The notes under the pieces are model-generated. The model made no database searches, was not told the origin of the DNA, and worked only from the letters and a program-made list of their open reading frames with translations. Shown here piece after piece: positions 1 through 8,513 of a stretch of DNA of 64,000 nucleotides. Both the position numbers and the translations under genes were made by a program. Within the stretch, counting starts at the first letter, position 1. Every line of letters begins with the position of its first letter. The DNA is from Chitinophagales bacterium. GTDB lineage: Bacteria > Bacteroidota > Bacteroidia > Chitinophagales > Chitinophagaceae. The DNA lies in NCBI GenBank assembly GCA_030832085.1, contig JAURJU010000064.1, positions 124,001 through 188,000 of the forward strand, in the 5' to 3' direction.

Positions 1-847
1 ATGGTGTCAGGTAGTCGAAAGGAACCCTGTCGCGCACATCGTCTGGCAATCGACCATTAACGGTATCCACTTTCAACAGGGCAAAATATTTTTCTCCTTC
101 TTTTGGAGGACGAACGCTTCCGGTAATGGTATCGCCGGTTTTAATTCCAAACAATTTGATCTGGGAAGGAGAGACATATACATCGTCCGGGGATGACAAA
201 TAATTGTAATCACTGCTTCTCAAGAAACCATAACCATCTGGCATCATTTCCAATACACCCTCACCCAAAATGGCGCCGTCAAATTCAACATTGAATACGG
301 GCTCTTTTTTGATGAAGAGTTGTTTTGAAGGCACCTCTTCCTGTGCAATGGTATTTTCCGGTGATTGCGGCTCTTCCCCATCATTTGAAACCTCCTGCAG
401 TTTTGCTTGATCGGGCTGCACCATTGTTGTTTGTGCAGGAATGGGTTTAATTTTTTTGATGGGTTGCTTTTCTATTTTTACAACCGGAGTTTCTGTTTCT
501 TGCTGAACTGGAGTGGCAGATGCAGGCGGCCTTCCTCTTTTTGCAACCTTTTTTTCCAATTTAGGTGCTTCTGTTCCCCCTATAACCTCACTGCTGGCAT
601 CTTCCGATTCTACAATCGCCTCTTCGGTACTGTTGGCTGTTGTAGTTTTTACAATCCGCTTCTTCCTCACCACCTTTTCTTCCTTGCCTTCGGCTTTTGT
701 AACACTGTTCAAGATGGCCTGTTTATCAAGAATCTTATAAATCAGATCTTGTTTTTCCATTTTCTTCACCCCTGTTATTTTGAGTTCTTCTGCGATATCA
801 AGCAGTTCTGGAACAAGCATGTCGTTCAGCTGTAGAATGTCGTACAT
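1..847 (-). CDS. rho: Transcription termination factor Rho, N-terminal part (cut by window start)
   Basis: The minus strand is open from an ATG at 847 to the window edge, about 282 codons with no stop, so the C-terminal ATPase part lies outside. The first 45 residues match the Rho N-terminal helical domain ([16 protein letters not shown]). Then comes a long charged linker rich in Lys, Glu, Pro and Thr, roughly residues 50-185, a known feature of Bacteroidota Rho. From about residue 195 the cold-shock-like RNA-binding domain begins ([46 protein letters not shown]). Rho is the hexameric RNA helicase that ends transcription of untranslated RNA. It is divergent from asnS across 226 bases. Family assignment is firm; the ATPase motifs cannot be inspected here. 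Confidence 0.95.
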   Translation of the reverse strand, partial: MYDILQLNDMLVPELLDIAEELKITGVKKMEKQDLIYKILDKQAILNSVTKAEGKEEKVVRKKRIVKTTTANSTEEAIVESEDASSEVIGGTEAPKLEKKVAKRGRPPASATPVQQETETPVVKIEKQPIKKIKPIPAQTTMVQPDQAKLQEVSNDGEEPQSPENTIAQEEVPSKQLFIKKEPVFNVEFDGAILGEGVLEMMPDGYGFLRSSDYNYLSSPDDVYVSPSQIKLFGIKTGDTITGSVRPPKEGEKYFALLKVDTVNGRLPDDVRDRVPFDYLTP

Positions 848-1046
848 AAATGATGTTTGGATAATAGCTCCCAAAGGGGAAATGACAGAATAATGATGAT
901 GAATGTGAATGGAAAACGATGTGTGGAGTTGTGCTGACCTGATTCTTGCTCCTGTTTCCGATGGCAATATTAAGCCTTTTTCAATTTTAAAAAAAATATT
1001 TACCCATCTTATCCCCGAATCATCTCCCACGCTATATTGTATTTGT

Positions 1047-1054
1047 TACCTTTG
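1047..1054 (+). promoter_or_regulatory. Putative -7 element of the asnS promoter
   Basis: TACCTTTG matches the Bacteroidota -7 consensus TAnnTTTG. It lies 19 bases before the chosen asnS ATG at 1074, which gives a leader of about 14 bases. I see no TTG at the expected upstream distance. Confidence 0.5.
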
Positions 1055-1073
1055 CGACAAGAAAAATTACGTT

Positions 1074-2510
1074 ATGTTCAACAAGCGCATCAAGATCAGG
1101 GAATTGTTGCTCCAGCCGCCAGGCCAGAAAAATATTGTTGTCATGGGCTGGGTCAGGACCTTTAGGAACAATCAGTTCATAGCCCTGAACGATGGGTCAA
1201 CCAACACGAACATACAGGTTGTTGCACCGCTTGGTCAATTTGATGACGAATTGTTAAAGCGAATAACCACCAGCGCTTCACTTAAAATTACCGGTTCTCT
1301 GGTTGCCTCTCAGGGCAAGGGCCAAACCGTGGAACTGGTAGCAGATGCAATTGAGGTTTTAGGAGATTCAGACGCTGAACGCTATCCGCTTCAACCCAAA
1401 AAGCACAGCCTAGAGTTTTTGAGGGAAAAGGCACACCTGCGTTTCAGGACCAATACATTTGGATCTGTTTTCAGGGTAAGGCATGCCCTCGCTTTTGCCA
1501 TTCACCGGTTTTTTCACGAAAAGGGATTTCTTTACATGCACACCCCGATCGTCACTGCCAGTGATGCCGAGGGGGCCGGAGAAATGTTCAGGGTTACTAC
1601 GCTTCCTTTTGATAACCCACCCCGCGACGAGCAAGGTGGCATCGATTTTAAGGAAGATTTTTTCGGTCGAAGCACCAATCTTACCGTCAGCGGTCAATTG
1701 GAGGGTGAACTGGGCGCCACGGCATTTGGTGAGGTCTATACGTTTGGGCCTACGTTCCGTGCAGAGAATTCAAATACCACCCGCCATTTGGCAGAATTTT
1801 GGATGATTGAACCCGAGATGGCCTTCTGTGATCTTGAGGACAACATGCATCTTGCTGAAGCATTCATCAAGTACATCATCCGGTTTGCCATGGACAACAA
1901 CATGGATGACCTTCAATTCCTGGACCAGCGTCTTGCCGAAGAAGAAAAGCAACTTCCAGCAGACAAGCGCAGCGAAATGGGTTTGATTGAGAAGTTGAAT
2001 TTCGTCCTGAACAATGATTTCGAACGCATTACGTACACCGAAGCCATAGATATTCTACTGAATTCACCTGCCTATAAGAAGAAAAAATTCTCGTACGAAG
2101 TAAAATGGGGGGTCGATATGCAAAGTGAACATGAGCGCTACCTTGTGGAAAAACACTTCAAAAAACCTGTCATTGTAACCAATTATCCCAAAGACATCAA
2201 GGCGTTTTACATGCGCCAAAACGACGATGGGAAGACCGTTGCCGCCATGGATATTCTGGCTCCAGGAATCGGTGAAATTGTAGGAGGTTCACAGCGCGAG
2301 GAACGCCTAGACCTGTTGACCCAGCGCATGAAACAAATGGGCATTGATGAACAAGAGCTTTGGTGGTACCTTGATACCCGGCGTTTTGGAACCGTACCCC
2401 ATGCAGGCTTTGGTCTTGGTTTCGAACGCATGGTATTGTTCGTTACCGGCATGACCAATATCAGGGATGTCATTGCATTTCCAAGGACGCCTAAGAGTGC
2501 CGAGTTTTAG
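1074..2510 (+). CDS. asnS: Asparaginyl-tRNA synthetase
   Basis: Charges tRNA-Asn with asparagine in the cytoplasm (class II synthetase). The 478-residue product has an N-terminal OB-fold anticodon-binding domain (about residues 10-110, [11 protein letters not shown]) and a class II catalytic core. Motif 2 is [17 protein letters not shown] near residue 228, and motif 3 is [12 protein letters not shown] near residue 444. The frame is open 165 bases further upstream (to 909), but that extension is Cys-rich and unlike the family, and a -7 promoter element lies inside it, so the ATG at 1074 is chosen. The length agrees with bacterial AsnRS (about 465). Its 3' end overlaps the convergent UspA gene by 20 bases. 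Confidence 0.95.
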   Translation: MFNKRIKIRELLLQPPGQKNIVVMGWVRTFRNNQFIALNDGSTNTNIQVVAPLGQFDDELLKRITTSASLKITGSLVASQGKGQTVELVADAIEVLGDSDAERYPLQPKKHSLEFLREKAHLRFRTNTFGSVFRVRHALAFAIHRFFHEKGFLYMHTPIVTASDAEGAGEMFRVTTLPFDNPPRDEQGGIDFKEDFFGRSTNLTVSGQLEGELGATAFGEVYTFGPTFRAENSNTTRHLAEFWMIEPEMAFCDLEDNMHLAEAFIKYIIRFAMDNNMDDLQFLDQRLAEEEKQLPADKRSEMGLIEKLNFVLNNDFERITYTEAIDILLNSPAYKKKKFSYEVKWGVDMQSEHERYLVEKHFKKPVIVTNYPKDIKAFYMRQNDDGKTVAAMDILAPGIGEIVGGSQREERLDLLTQRMKQMGIDEQELWWYLDTRRFGTVPHAGFGLGFERMVLFVTGMTNIRDVIAFPRTPKSAEF

Positions 2511-3354
2511 CCATTTCCGGTTCTGCAACCACACGGTGTAAACACATCACCGGTATATGTGTTTCGTGTATCAACTCACGGGTTGTGCTTTTTTCAAAAA
2601 AGCGCTCAAGCACACTGTGTTTTTTGGGAAGCGTTATCAACAAGTCCAGGTCGTGCTTTTCCGTAAACCCGTCCAACCCTTCGCTGATGTCTTTGTTTTC
2701 GATGAAATCATAAATGGGGTTCAAGCCCGCCAGCAGGGTGTCCATGTTCATGGTTTCCTCAGGAGTGCTTGCTGTGAAATGCTTTCGCTTGTAGTCAACG
2801 TTCAGCACATGCAGTTCTGCATTGAAAAACTGCACAATCGATCTTATTTTCGCTACAGGTGTTGACGCAACAACATCCCTGAGGTCGGTTGCCAGGCCAA
2901 TTCTTTTGAATGGCTTAAACCTTACGCCCGGTGGAATGACGAACACAGGCACGCCAACTTTTGAAACCACCGAAAGCGTATTGCTCCCTAAAAAAAACCT
3001 TCCAGCACCGGTTGTTCCTCTTGTTCCCATGGTAACTGCAAAGGGGTCCAGTATTTTACACAGCTTGCTTATTTCTTCCGCTACTTCGCCCATCTTGCTT
3101 TCCGTATAAATTTTTAGCTTGCCCCCGGTAATGGTTTCGAGATTCTTTTTTAATTCCGCCAGTTTCTGCTCACTGATTTTTCTGATTTCATCCAAAGAAA
3201 TTGTGACCAATGGCACTTCTGAAAAACTGATGGGAAGTTGATATACGTTCAACAACAAAAGATGGCTACCCATTGCCAAAGCCATGTCTGATGCGTACTT
3301 TACAGCATTATCGGATATTGCCGAAAAGTCTGTAGGAACAATTATTGCCTTCAT
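2491..3354 (-). CDS. Tandem-domain universal stress protein (UspA family)
   Basis: A 287-residue protein with two UspA-type alpha/beta domains in tandem. The first starts [14 protein letters not shown], and its end carries the ATP-binding pattern G-x2-G-x9-G-S as [15 protein letters not shown]. The second starts near GLATDLRDV and lacks a clear glycine-rich loop (it has [12 protein letters not shown]), so it probably does not bind ATP. Nine more in-frame codons exist upstream, but the -7 element TATGTTTG at 3368-3375 lies within them, so the ATG at 3354 is preferred. Usp proteins are cytoplasmic stress or ATP-sensing proteins; the actual role here is unknown. Convergent with asnS, with a 20-base overlap. 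Confidence 0.88.
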   Translation of the reverse strand: MKAIIVPTDFSAISDNAVKYASDMALAMGSHLLLLNVYQLPISFSEVPLVTISLDEIRKISEQKLAELKKNLETITGGKLKIYTESKMGEVAEEISKLCKILDPFAVTMGTRGTTGAGRFFLGSNTLSVVSKVGVPVFVIPPGVRFKPFKRIGLATDLRDVVASTPVAKIRSIVQFFNAELHVLNVDYKRKHFTASTPEETMNMDTLLAGLNPIYDFIENKDISEGLDGFTEKHDLDLLITLPKKHSVLERFFEKSTTRELIHETHIPVMCLHRVVAEPEMAKTRHS

Positions 3355-3367
3355 GTGGATGTTTTTC

Positions 3368-3375
3368 CAAACATA
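3368..3375 (-). promoter_or_regulatory. Putative -7 element of the uspA-like gene
   Basis: On the minus strand the bases read TATGTTTG, an exact TAnnTTTG match, 13 bases before the ATG at 3354. It supports the shorter start for the UspA-like protein. Confidence 0.5.
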
Positions 3376-3429
3376 CCGCACAAGCCTGTATTCTTTAATG
3401 ATACCGTACAGCCAGCGAAATGAAGTTTG

Positions 3430-4455
3430 TCAGTTTTTGCGCAGGAAATAACCAACGCGCCTGTTGGCATCTTTTCTCACATCAACGTAGAAAAGATTGA
3501 TATCGCCCGCGTGGTAATTTTTGCTCCGGTATAAAAATGACCACGGAAAACGCGGATGTGATACCCACAGTGCACTTCCCTCTACCTGGGCGTTTTGGGT
3601 CTTCTTGTACACCTTGTTCAGGTTATACAGTACTGCTCCTTGTTGTAGTTTTTTATCTGCAATTTCAGTAGTTGTTTTCCAGGTGATGGGATTTACAACT
3701 GCAATACTGCTATCAAGCCTGTTCGCCCAATTGTCCGAATGGTCTTTTCTGTATGTTCTCCAGCTTACAAAACATCCGGTAGACGTACTGTCTGTGCAAA
3801 CCGGTATCTCTTTGTATTCGCCCTTTTTCACACCCATTCCTATCAGATAAGCACATACCAGCTGTTTTTGAAGCGGCTTTCCGTCAAAAAATTCTTTTAA
3901 CAAACGGATGGCATGTGTTGTTCCCTGGCTGTGGGATGCAATGATTATCGGGCGACCGCCGTTTTCATTTTTCAAATAATACGCAAATGCATTTTTGACA
4001 TCCTCATACGCAGTATTGAATGCCCTGTATTTTGAAACACTGTCTTTTTCGCTGTACATTCCTATATGCGCCTGTCTGTACCTTGGCGCAAAAACCCTTG
4101 CCCGCTCATTGAAGGCAGAGGCCTGGTAAAGGATAGCGCTATAATCTGTCTTGTGGTTGATGAAGGGGTCGTCTATTGTAGCATTGTCATTCCCGTTTTC
4201 CCTTAAACCGGTTAATGTGGTGGGGTGCAGATAAAATACATCGGCCTCTTTTTCTGTTTTTATTCCAACCAGCGGTTTGGGAACCGTATCTGATGGATCC
4301 TGTTTTGCAGGATGTGCTGCCCAATATTTGAGTTGTGTGTAATCGGGGATGCCGGTTTCGCTTTTGAACGCAGCATCTCCCGTGTATGAAACAATGTTTT
4401 TTGAACAAGCACAGAGCACCATAATCCCCATTGCCGCAACAACCGCCTTAATCAT
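3430..4455 (-). CDS. DUF3089 family lipoprotein (alpha/beta-hydrolase-like)
   Basis: A 341-residue predicted lipoprotein. The N-terminus is a short hydrophobic signal ending in the lipobox VLCAC, with Cys17 as the likely lipidated residue. Family features of DUF3089 are visible: ADVFYLHPTT near residue 71, a middle region AFAYYLKNENGGRPIIIASHSQG, and HSQG around Ser176, a nucleophile elbow variant of GxSxG. That suggests an esterase or lipase fold anchored in the cell envelope, but no substrate is known. It is monocistronic, divergent from the 2OG oxygenase at 4517, and has its own well-spaced promoter (4475-4505). Confidence 0.8.
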   Translation of the reverse strand: MIKAVVAAMGIMVLCACSKNIVSYTGDAAFKSETGIPDYTQLKYWAAHPAKQDPSDTVPKPLVGIKTEKEADVFYLHPTTLTGLRENGNDNATIDDPFINHKTDYSAILYQASAFNERARVFAPRYRQAHIGMYSEKDSVSKYRAFNTAYEDVKNAFAYYLKNENGGRPIIIASHSQGTTHAIRLLKEFFDGKPLQKQLVCAYLIGMGVKKGEYKEIPVCTDSTSTGCFVSWRTYRKDHSDNWANRLDSSIAVVNPITWKTTTEIADKKLQQGAVLYNLNKVYKKTQNAQVEGSALWVSHPRFPWSFLYRSKNYHAGDINLFYVDVRKDANRRVGYFLRKN

Positions 4456-4474
4456 TTATATTCTGTTTAGTTTT

Positions 4475-4505
4475 CAAATTTATGTTCCTTAATTTTACCC
4501 AACAA
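4475..4505 (-). promoter_or_regulatory. Promoter of the DUF3089 gene (TTG-N20-TAAATTTG)
   Basis: On the minus strand TTG (4505-4503) is followed by 20 bases and then TAAATTTG (4482-4475), an exact TAnnTTTG. The same TTG-N20 spacing occurs at two other promoters in this window. The start codon lies 20 bases after the -7 element. Confidence 0.6.
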
Positions 4506-4516
4506 TCTTTTTTGTC

Positions 4517-5461
4517 ATGAATATACCCGTTGTTGATCTTGAGCAATTTATTAAAGGAAATAGAGAAGAAAAGGTTCAGTTTTCCGCTGTTCTTGGAAGG
4601 GCTTTTGAAGAAGTTGGTTTTGTTTCCGTTAAAAACCACGGCATTCCCCAAGATTTGATTGATGATTTATATGATACTGTCAGGTTGTTTTTCTCACTTC
4701 CCGAAGCCGACAAAAGATCTTATGAAATAGCCGGTTTGGCAGGCCAACGCGGATATACATCCTTCGGAAAGGAACACGCCAAAGGGTCTGACGCACCAGA
4801 CCTCAAAGAATTTTTCCAGTTTGGTCAAACGGTTTTACCCGGAGAAGAGGCCCCGGAGTTTTATCCACCCAACGTTACCGTTTCGTCACCATCCAATTTC
4901 AATGCCTTGTTTTTAGACGCCTACAGGGCTTTTGAAACATCTGGTGCTGCTTTGTTGTCTGCTATCTCAATGTATTTAGATTTGGGAGACAGCTATTTTA
5001 CGGAACATGTACACCTTGGTAACAGCATACTTCGCGCAATCCATTATCCCCCTATTTTGCAAGAGCCCCGATCAGCCATTCGTGCAGAGCAACACGAGGA
5101 CATCAACTTGATTACATTGCTTGTTGGCGCATCGGCCGATGGTTTAGAAATCTTGAGCAAGGATGGCAACTGGCTTCCTGTGAAGGCTGGTCCTGGAGAA
5201 ATTGTTGTGAATGTTGGTGACATGCTTCAGCGACTTACCAACGACAGGCTAAAAAGTACAACACACCGTGTGGTGAATCCTCCGCGCGAAATGTGGAACC
5301 ACTCTCGTTTTTCAATCCCCTTCTTTTTACACCCACGCAGCAACATGTCACTTGCCTGTCTTCCTTCCTGCATTACGACGTTGCGACCCAAACAATACGA
5401 GGATTATACAGCTGGTTTTTATCTCGATGAAAGATTAAGGGAAATAGGGTTGAAAAAATAG
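4517..5461 (+). CDS. Isopenicillin N synthase-like 2-oxoglutarate/Fe(II) dioxygenase
   Basis: A 314-residue soluble oxygenase. The N-terminus (IPVVDLEQF, GRAFEEVGFVSVKNHGI) is the DIOX_N domain, and the C-terminal jelly roll carries the Fe(II) triad His193-x-Asp195 (EQHEDINLIT) and His250 (STTHRVV), then the 2-oxoglutarate-binding RxS at Arg264-Ser266 (RFSIPFF). All key residues are present, so the enzyme should be active. The family includes IPNS, gibberellin oxidases and the ethylene-forming enzyme; the bacterial substrate cannot be inferred. The stop codon is 5 bases before the start of chrA, so the two genes are probably cotranscribed. Confidence 0.88.
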   Translation: MNIPVVDLEQFIKGNREEKVQFSAVLGRAFEEVGFVSVKNHGIPQDLIDDLYDTVRLFFSLPEADKRSYEIAGLAGQRGYTSFGKEHAKGSDAPDLKEFFQFGQTVLPGEEAPEFYPPNVTVSSPSNFNALFLDAYRAFETSGAALLSAISMYLDLGDSYFTEHVHLGNSILRAIHYPPILQEPRSAIRAEQHEDINLITLLVGASADGLEILSKDGNWLPVKAGPGEIVVNVGDMLQRLTNDRLKSTTHRVVNPPREMWNHSRFSIPFFLHPRSNMSLACLPSCITTLRPKQYEDYTAGFYLDERLREIGLKK

Positions 5462-5465
5462 AACA

Positions 5466-6710
5466 TTGCTCAGGAAACATTTCCATTTTTTAAAATCAGT
5501 TTTGGTCTTTAGCCTTTCTGCTTTTGGGGGGCCACAAGGTCAGTTTGGCATGATGGTCAAAACTTTCGTTGAAAAGGAAAAATACATTTCCTTACCTGAT
5601 CTTCTCAACTTGAATGCCTTCTGCCAATTGCTTCCCGGTGCAACTGCAACCCAAACTGTTTCCTTGCTGGGTTATCGGCAGGGCGGTTTTTGGCTGGCTT
5701 TTCTTACACTTCTTTTGTGGACAACACCAGCCGTAATTTTTATGTCTGCTTTGTCTTTTGTATTTTCTTCAGACAACAGCAACCTGATTTTTCGACTAAG
5801 GTTTGTTCAGCCTATGGCACTTGGATTCTTGGCTTTTGCTGCCATAAAAACCTATGCCTTGATTGTTTCAAGGTTACAGGTATTTGTTGTGGTATTTTCA
5901 TCCCTGATCACGTTCTATCTGTTCAAGACGCCGTGGGTATTTCCTGTGGTGCTGCTCTTTGGTGGTCTATGGGGATCTTTTTCTTCAAGCGATCAACAAA
6001 CTTCTGCGACCCCCATTTTTAAAAGACCAAATTTTTTGCCACTCTTTGTGTTCGCCATACTTTTTGTGTTGGCAGGATTTTTTTCAGAGACTGCCAGAAA
6101 AAAATCTTGGGAAAACAGAACGCCATACAATGTTTTTGAAAACATGTATCGTTTCGGGAGCATCGTTTTTGGTGGTGCTGATGTACTCATCCCCGTCATG
6201 TACAATCAATATGTTGTTCGACCAGAAACAGACAGAATCAAACGCACCAACAAGGACGCTATCAGGATAGAAAGGAATTCATTTTTGTCTGCAGCGGGTG
6301 TTGTTCGTGCAATTCCCGGACCTGCTTTTTCCATCAGCGCTTTTATAGGTGGAATGGCGATGAATGATAGGGGATGGGCTTACCAGGTATTGGGCTGTTT
6401 TTTGGCAGCCACAGGAATTTTTCTTCCTACCTTTTTGTTGTCTGTTTTTTTCTACCCATTCTGGGAAACTGCTCAACAGTACAATCGTGTAAAGGCAACA
6501 ATGGTGGGCATCAATGCTGCGGTTGTGGGTATCATGACGGCAAGTATTGTTTATCTTTTTCGTGACACCGTTGTTCCTTTTTTAGGGAAAGCACCCATCG
6601 ATATTTTTCTCTTTTTTGCAGTTTTCTCCATTACATTTTTTCTCCTGTACCGTACAAAGGTTTCTGCTCCCCTTATTGCTGCGGGCTGTCTCCTGCTTGG
6701 TTTTTTATAA
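5466..6710 (+). CDS. chrA: Chromate transporter ChrA (two-domain CHR family)
   Basis: A 414-residue membrane protein with two CHR halves. The first half has FGGPQGQFGMMVKTFVEKEKY-type residues followed by LLPGATATQTVSLLGY. The second half has FGSIVFGGADVLIPVM and AAGVVRAIPGPAFSISAFIGG. About ten hydrophobic segments are visible. CHR proteins export chromate from the cytoplasm; in genomes without chromate exposure the natural substrate is unclear. The start is TTG at 5466: no ATG or GTG precedes it in frame, because a TGA stop lies at 5451-5453. It is 5 bases behind the 2OG oxygenase gene and convergent with nadD, 5 bases apart. Confidence 0.9.
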   Translation: MLRKHFHFLKSVLVFSLSAFGGPQGQFGMMVKTFVEKEKYISLPDLLNLNAFCQLLPGATATQTVSLLGYRQGGFWLAFLTLLLWTTPAVIFMSALSFVFSSDNSNLIFRLRFVQPMALGFLAFAAIKTYALIVSRLQVFVVVFSSLITFYLFKTPWVFPVVLLFGGLWGSFSSSDQQTSATPIFKRPNFLPLFVFAILFVLAGFFSETARKKSWENRTPYNVFENMYRFGSIVFGGADVLIPVMYNQYVVRPETDRIKRTNKDAIRIERNSFLSAAGVVRAIPGPAFSISAFIGGMAMNDRGWAYQVLGCFLAATGIFLPTFLLSVFFYPFWETAQQYNRVKATMVGINAAVVGIMTASIVYLFRDTVVPFLGKAPIDIFLFFAVFSITFFLLYRTKVSAPLIAAGCLLLGFL

Positions 6711-6715
6711 CCCCC

Positions 6716-7285
6716 TTATTTGTAATAACCGCTTTTCAGAATTTCCTCATGCACACTGTCTGGTACCATGTACCGAATCGATTGTCCAGCAGCGACCATC
6801 TTTCTGATCATTGTTGAGGAAATATCCAAAAGCGGGGCATTCATCAATGTGGTTTTCTTCTCCAATTTTTCTGGAACCTCAAAACCGGGTCTTTGGTACA
6901 CCAGGATGGGATATCTTTTCAAAAGCAGTTCTCCGCTTTTCCACTTCCCAATGTTTTGGAGACTGTCCGATCCCATGATGACAAAGAAATTGTTTTCGGG
7001 ATACTTTTCTTCAAGATAGGTGAGGGTGTCAATTGTATAAGAGGGTCGGGGTAGGCTAAATTCGATATCGGATGCTTTAAGGGCCAACTCTCCCTCTATT
7101 GCCTGTTTCACCAGGTGAAGACGGTGGTACTCGTTGAGTAAGTTACCGGAAGTTTTGAGCGGGTTTTGCGGAGAAACCACAAACCAAATCTGCTCAAGGC
7201 CTGAATGTTGCAGTACGTGGTTTGCGATGATGAGGTGTCCGTTGTGGATGGGGTTGAAAGATCCAAAATAGAGCCCAACTTTCAT
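6716..7285 (-). CDS. nadD: Nicotinate-nucleotide adenylyltransferase
   Basis: Adenylates nicotinic acid mononucleotide to deamido-NAD in NAD biosynthesis. The 189 residues have the usual family length. The nucleotidyltransferase signature GSFNPIHNGH lies at residues 8-17 and the second signature ISSTMIR at 155-161, both complete. The start ATG at 7285 follows the feoA stop by 27 bases on the same strand, so feoA and nadD probably share a transcript. Confidence 0.95.
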   Translation of the reverse strand: MKVGLYFGSFNPIHNGHLIIANHVLQHSGLEQIWFVVSPQNPLKTSGNLLNEYHRLHLVKQAIEGELALKASDIEFSLPRPSYTIDTLTYLEEKYPENNFFVIMGSDSLQNIGKWKSGELLLKRYPILVYQRPGFEVPEKLEKKTTLMNAPLLDISSTMIRKMVAAGQSIRYMVPDSVHEEILKSGYYK

Positions 7286-7312
7286 AAAATACTGATAATC
7301 AACGTTTTGAGA

Positions 7313-7540
7313 TTATTTTATTTCTACCATTACAGCATCTGCCTCGCTGATGCGCAGGCTCACCTGGTAGCCAGCCACCATAACAGATATGGGGTCGCCC
7401 AGTGGAGCAATTTGCTCTACGGTTATTTCTTCTCCTGGGAGAAACCCCATCTCCATTAGTTTCAAAACCAACTCTTCATCCTCTAACGAGCTGATGATTG
7501 CTTTTTGCCCGACCGCCAACGCTGAAAGTTTTTTCTGCAT
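7313..7540 (-). CDS. feoA: FeoA domain protein
   Basis: A 75-residue SH3-like FeoA protein: KLSALAVGQKAIISSL, the signature LVLKLMEMGFLPGEEI and a final strand SLRISEADAVMVEIK. FeoA is normally a small cytoplasmic accessory of the ferrous iron permease FeoB, but no feoB is present here; the neighbour downstream is nadD. The frame stays open 27 codons upstream. The -7 element TAGCTTTG at 7559-7566 falls within that stretch, so ATG at 7540 is chosen, which matches normal FeoA length. It may be a stand-alone FeoA-like regulator or adaptor rather than a transport component. Confidence 0.85.
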   Translation of the reverse strand: MQKKLSALAVGQKAIISSLEDEELVLKLMEMGFLPGEEITVEQIAPLGDPISVMVAGYQVSLRISEADAVMVEIK

Positions 7541-7558
7541 ATTCAATTCTACGAACTG

Positions 7559-7566
7559 CAAAGCTA
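7559..7566 (-). promoter_or_regulatory. Putative -7 element for feoA-nadD
   Basis: The minus strand reads TAGCTTTG, an exact TAnnTTTG, 18 bases before the ATG at 7540. It supports the short FeoA start. Confidence 0.5.
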
Positions 7567-7606
7567 CTTCCCTTCGGTGGATTTCTTGTACTTTTATTCT
7601 CTTTCT

Positions 7607-8047
7607 ATGAATGATATACAATTCTTTTGTCTCGAGCCAGTGCCAGCACTGAAAGACAGAAAACGCCTCAAGTCTTTTCTTGTAAGCACCGCCACCATGA
7701 ATGGGCGACAGCTTTCAGCGCTCAATGTTATTTTTTGTAGTGACGAGCACCTGCTCACCATCAACAAGGATTTTCTTCAACACGATTATTATACCGATAT
7801 CATCACTTTTGATCTTTCCCCATCTGGAAAATCACCGCTCGAGGCAGAGCTTTACATCAGTATCGAAAGAGTAAGGGACAATGCACAATCGTTGGGCTTT
7901 CCTTTTTACAAAGAGCTGCACCGTGTTGTTTTTCACGGGCTTTTGCACTTGATGGGATACAAGGACAAGAAAAAAACAGACCAACAGACCATGCGCAAGA
8001 TGGAAGACAAACTCCTGGCTGATTATTTTGGCCCGAAGGATATGTAA
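7607..8047 (+). CDS. ybeY: Endoribonuclease YbeY (rRNA maturation)
   Basis: A 146-residue metal-dependent RNase of the YbeY (UPF0054) family, involved in 16S rRNA 3' end processing and ribosome quality control. The zinc motif appears as HGLLHLMGYKDK, with His110 and His114; the third canonical His of the HxxxHxxGYDH motif is not at the usual place, Lys-Asp-Lys being found there, which I recall as usual in Bacteroidota copies. Ten additional codons lie upstream in frame, but ATG at 7607 gives the normal family start (MNDIQFF). Divergent from feoA; TACTTTTA at 7589-7596 could be a weak -7 element. Confidence 0.9.
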   Translation: MNDIQFFCLEPVPALKDRKRLKSFLVSTATMNGRQLSALNVIFCSDEHLLTINKDFLQHDYYTDIITFDLSPSGKSPLEAELYISIERVRDNAQSLGFPFYKELHRVVFHGLLHLMGYKDKKKTDQQTMRKMEDKLLADYFGPKDM

Positions 8048-8095
8048 AACCCTTGTTGTTTTTCATGTCTTTCCCGATGGGCGCTTTTCCTTAAA

Positions 8096-8111
8096 TGTTC
8101 CACGTGGAACC
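8096..8111. promoter_or_regulatory. parS-like palindrome 1
   Basis: GTTCCACGTGGAAC at 8097-8110 is a perfect 14-base palindrome. It shares the GTTCCACGTG left arm of the Bacillus subtilis parS site for ParB (TGTTCCACGTGAAACA). Whether ParB binds is inference. Confidence 0.6.
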
Positions 8112-8367
8112 TGTGTTGTTGTGAAATCGTCCCTTATGTTGTTTGGCATTGGTGTCATGGAAGCGTTTCTAATCTATCTTCTTGGTCTTTTGGTTTGATG
8201 GAAGAGCAGCATTTCATTGAAGCCATCTTTATTTGGTGGATTCTGCGGCCTTCTGAATTTTAAGGTCTTGGTCATTGCTTTATAAGTAGATTTACCCAAG
8301 AATGAGGTGTCTGTGTCAGCAAAACCAATATGGCTGGCCTTGGCCCATATTCGCTTTGAGGTATGAG

Positions 8368-8383
8368 TGTTCCACGTGGAACA
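8368..8383. promoter_or_regulatory. parS-like palindrome 2
   Basis: TGTTCCACGTGGAACA is a perfect 16-base palindrome and matches the B. subtilis parS site at 15 of 16 positions. It lies 146 bases before mnmG (gidA), a gene that is often close to the chromosome origin and parAB. No parA or parB is in this window. Confidence 0.65.
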
Positions 8384-8501
8384 TTGGTGTTTTTTGGTTG
8401 ATGGTGGATTTAATATAAAACCCCGTTTGAATACATTTTAGCGAGGGGCCATTATTGGCTTCAGAATTCGGACGAGGAGTGAAAAGACCTAACTTCTTTT
8501 T

Positions 8502-8509
8502 TATCTTTG
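8502..8509 (+). promoter_or_regulatory. -7 element of the mnmG promoter, directly at the start codon
   Basis: TATCTTTG, an exact TAnnTTTG, ends only 4 bases before the mnmG ATG at 8514. Initiation 5-7 bases after the element would fall at or within the start codon, which suggests a leaderless transcript or use of the second ATG at 8523. Confidence 0.55.
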
Positions 8510-8513
8510 CCCC

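Larger units (their letters stand above)
8048..8513. other. 466-base intergenic region between ybeY and mnmG
   Basis: No convincing reading frame is present on either strand; the open frames that reach into mnmG from the minus strand lack family features. It holds two near-identical palindromes around CCACGTGG (annotated separately), 272 bases apart, and a -7 element for mnmG at its end. I found no DnaA box of the TTATCCACA type. Confidence 0.6.

Noticed and set aside
909-1073. 55-codon N-terminal extension of AsnRS
   Set aside because: Cys-rich sequence unlike the family, and a -7 promoter element lies inside; ATG at 1074 fits.
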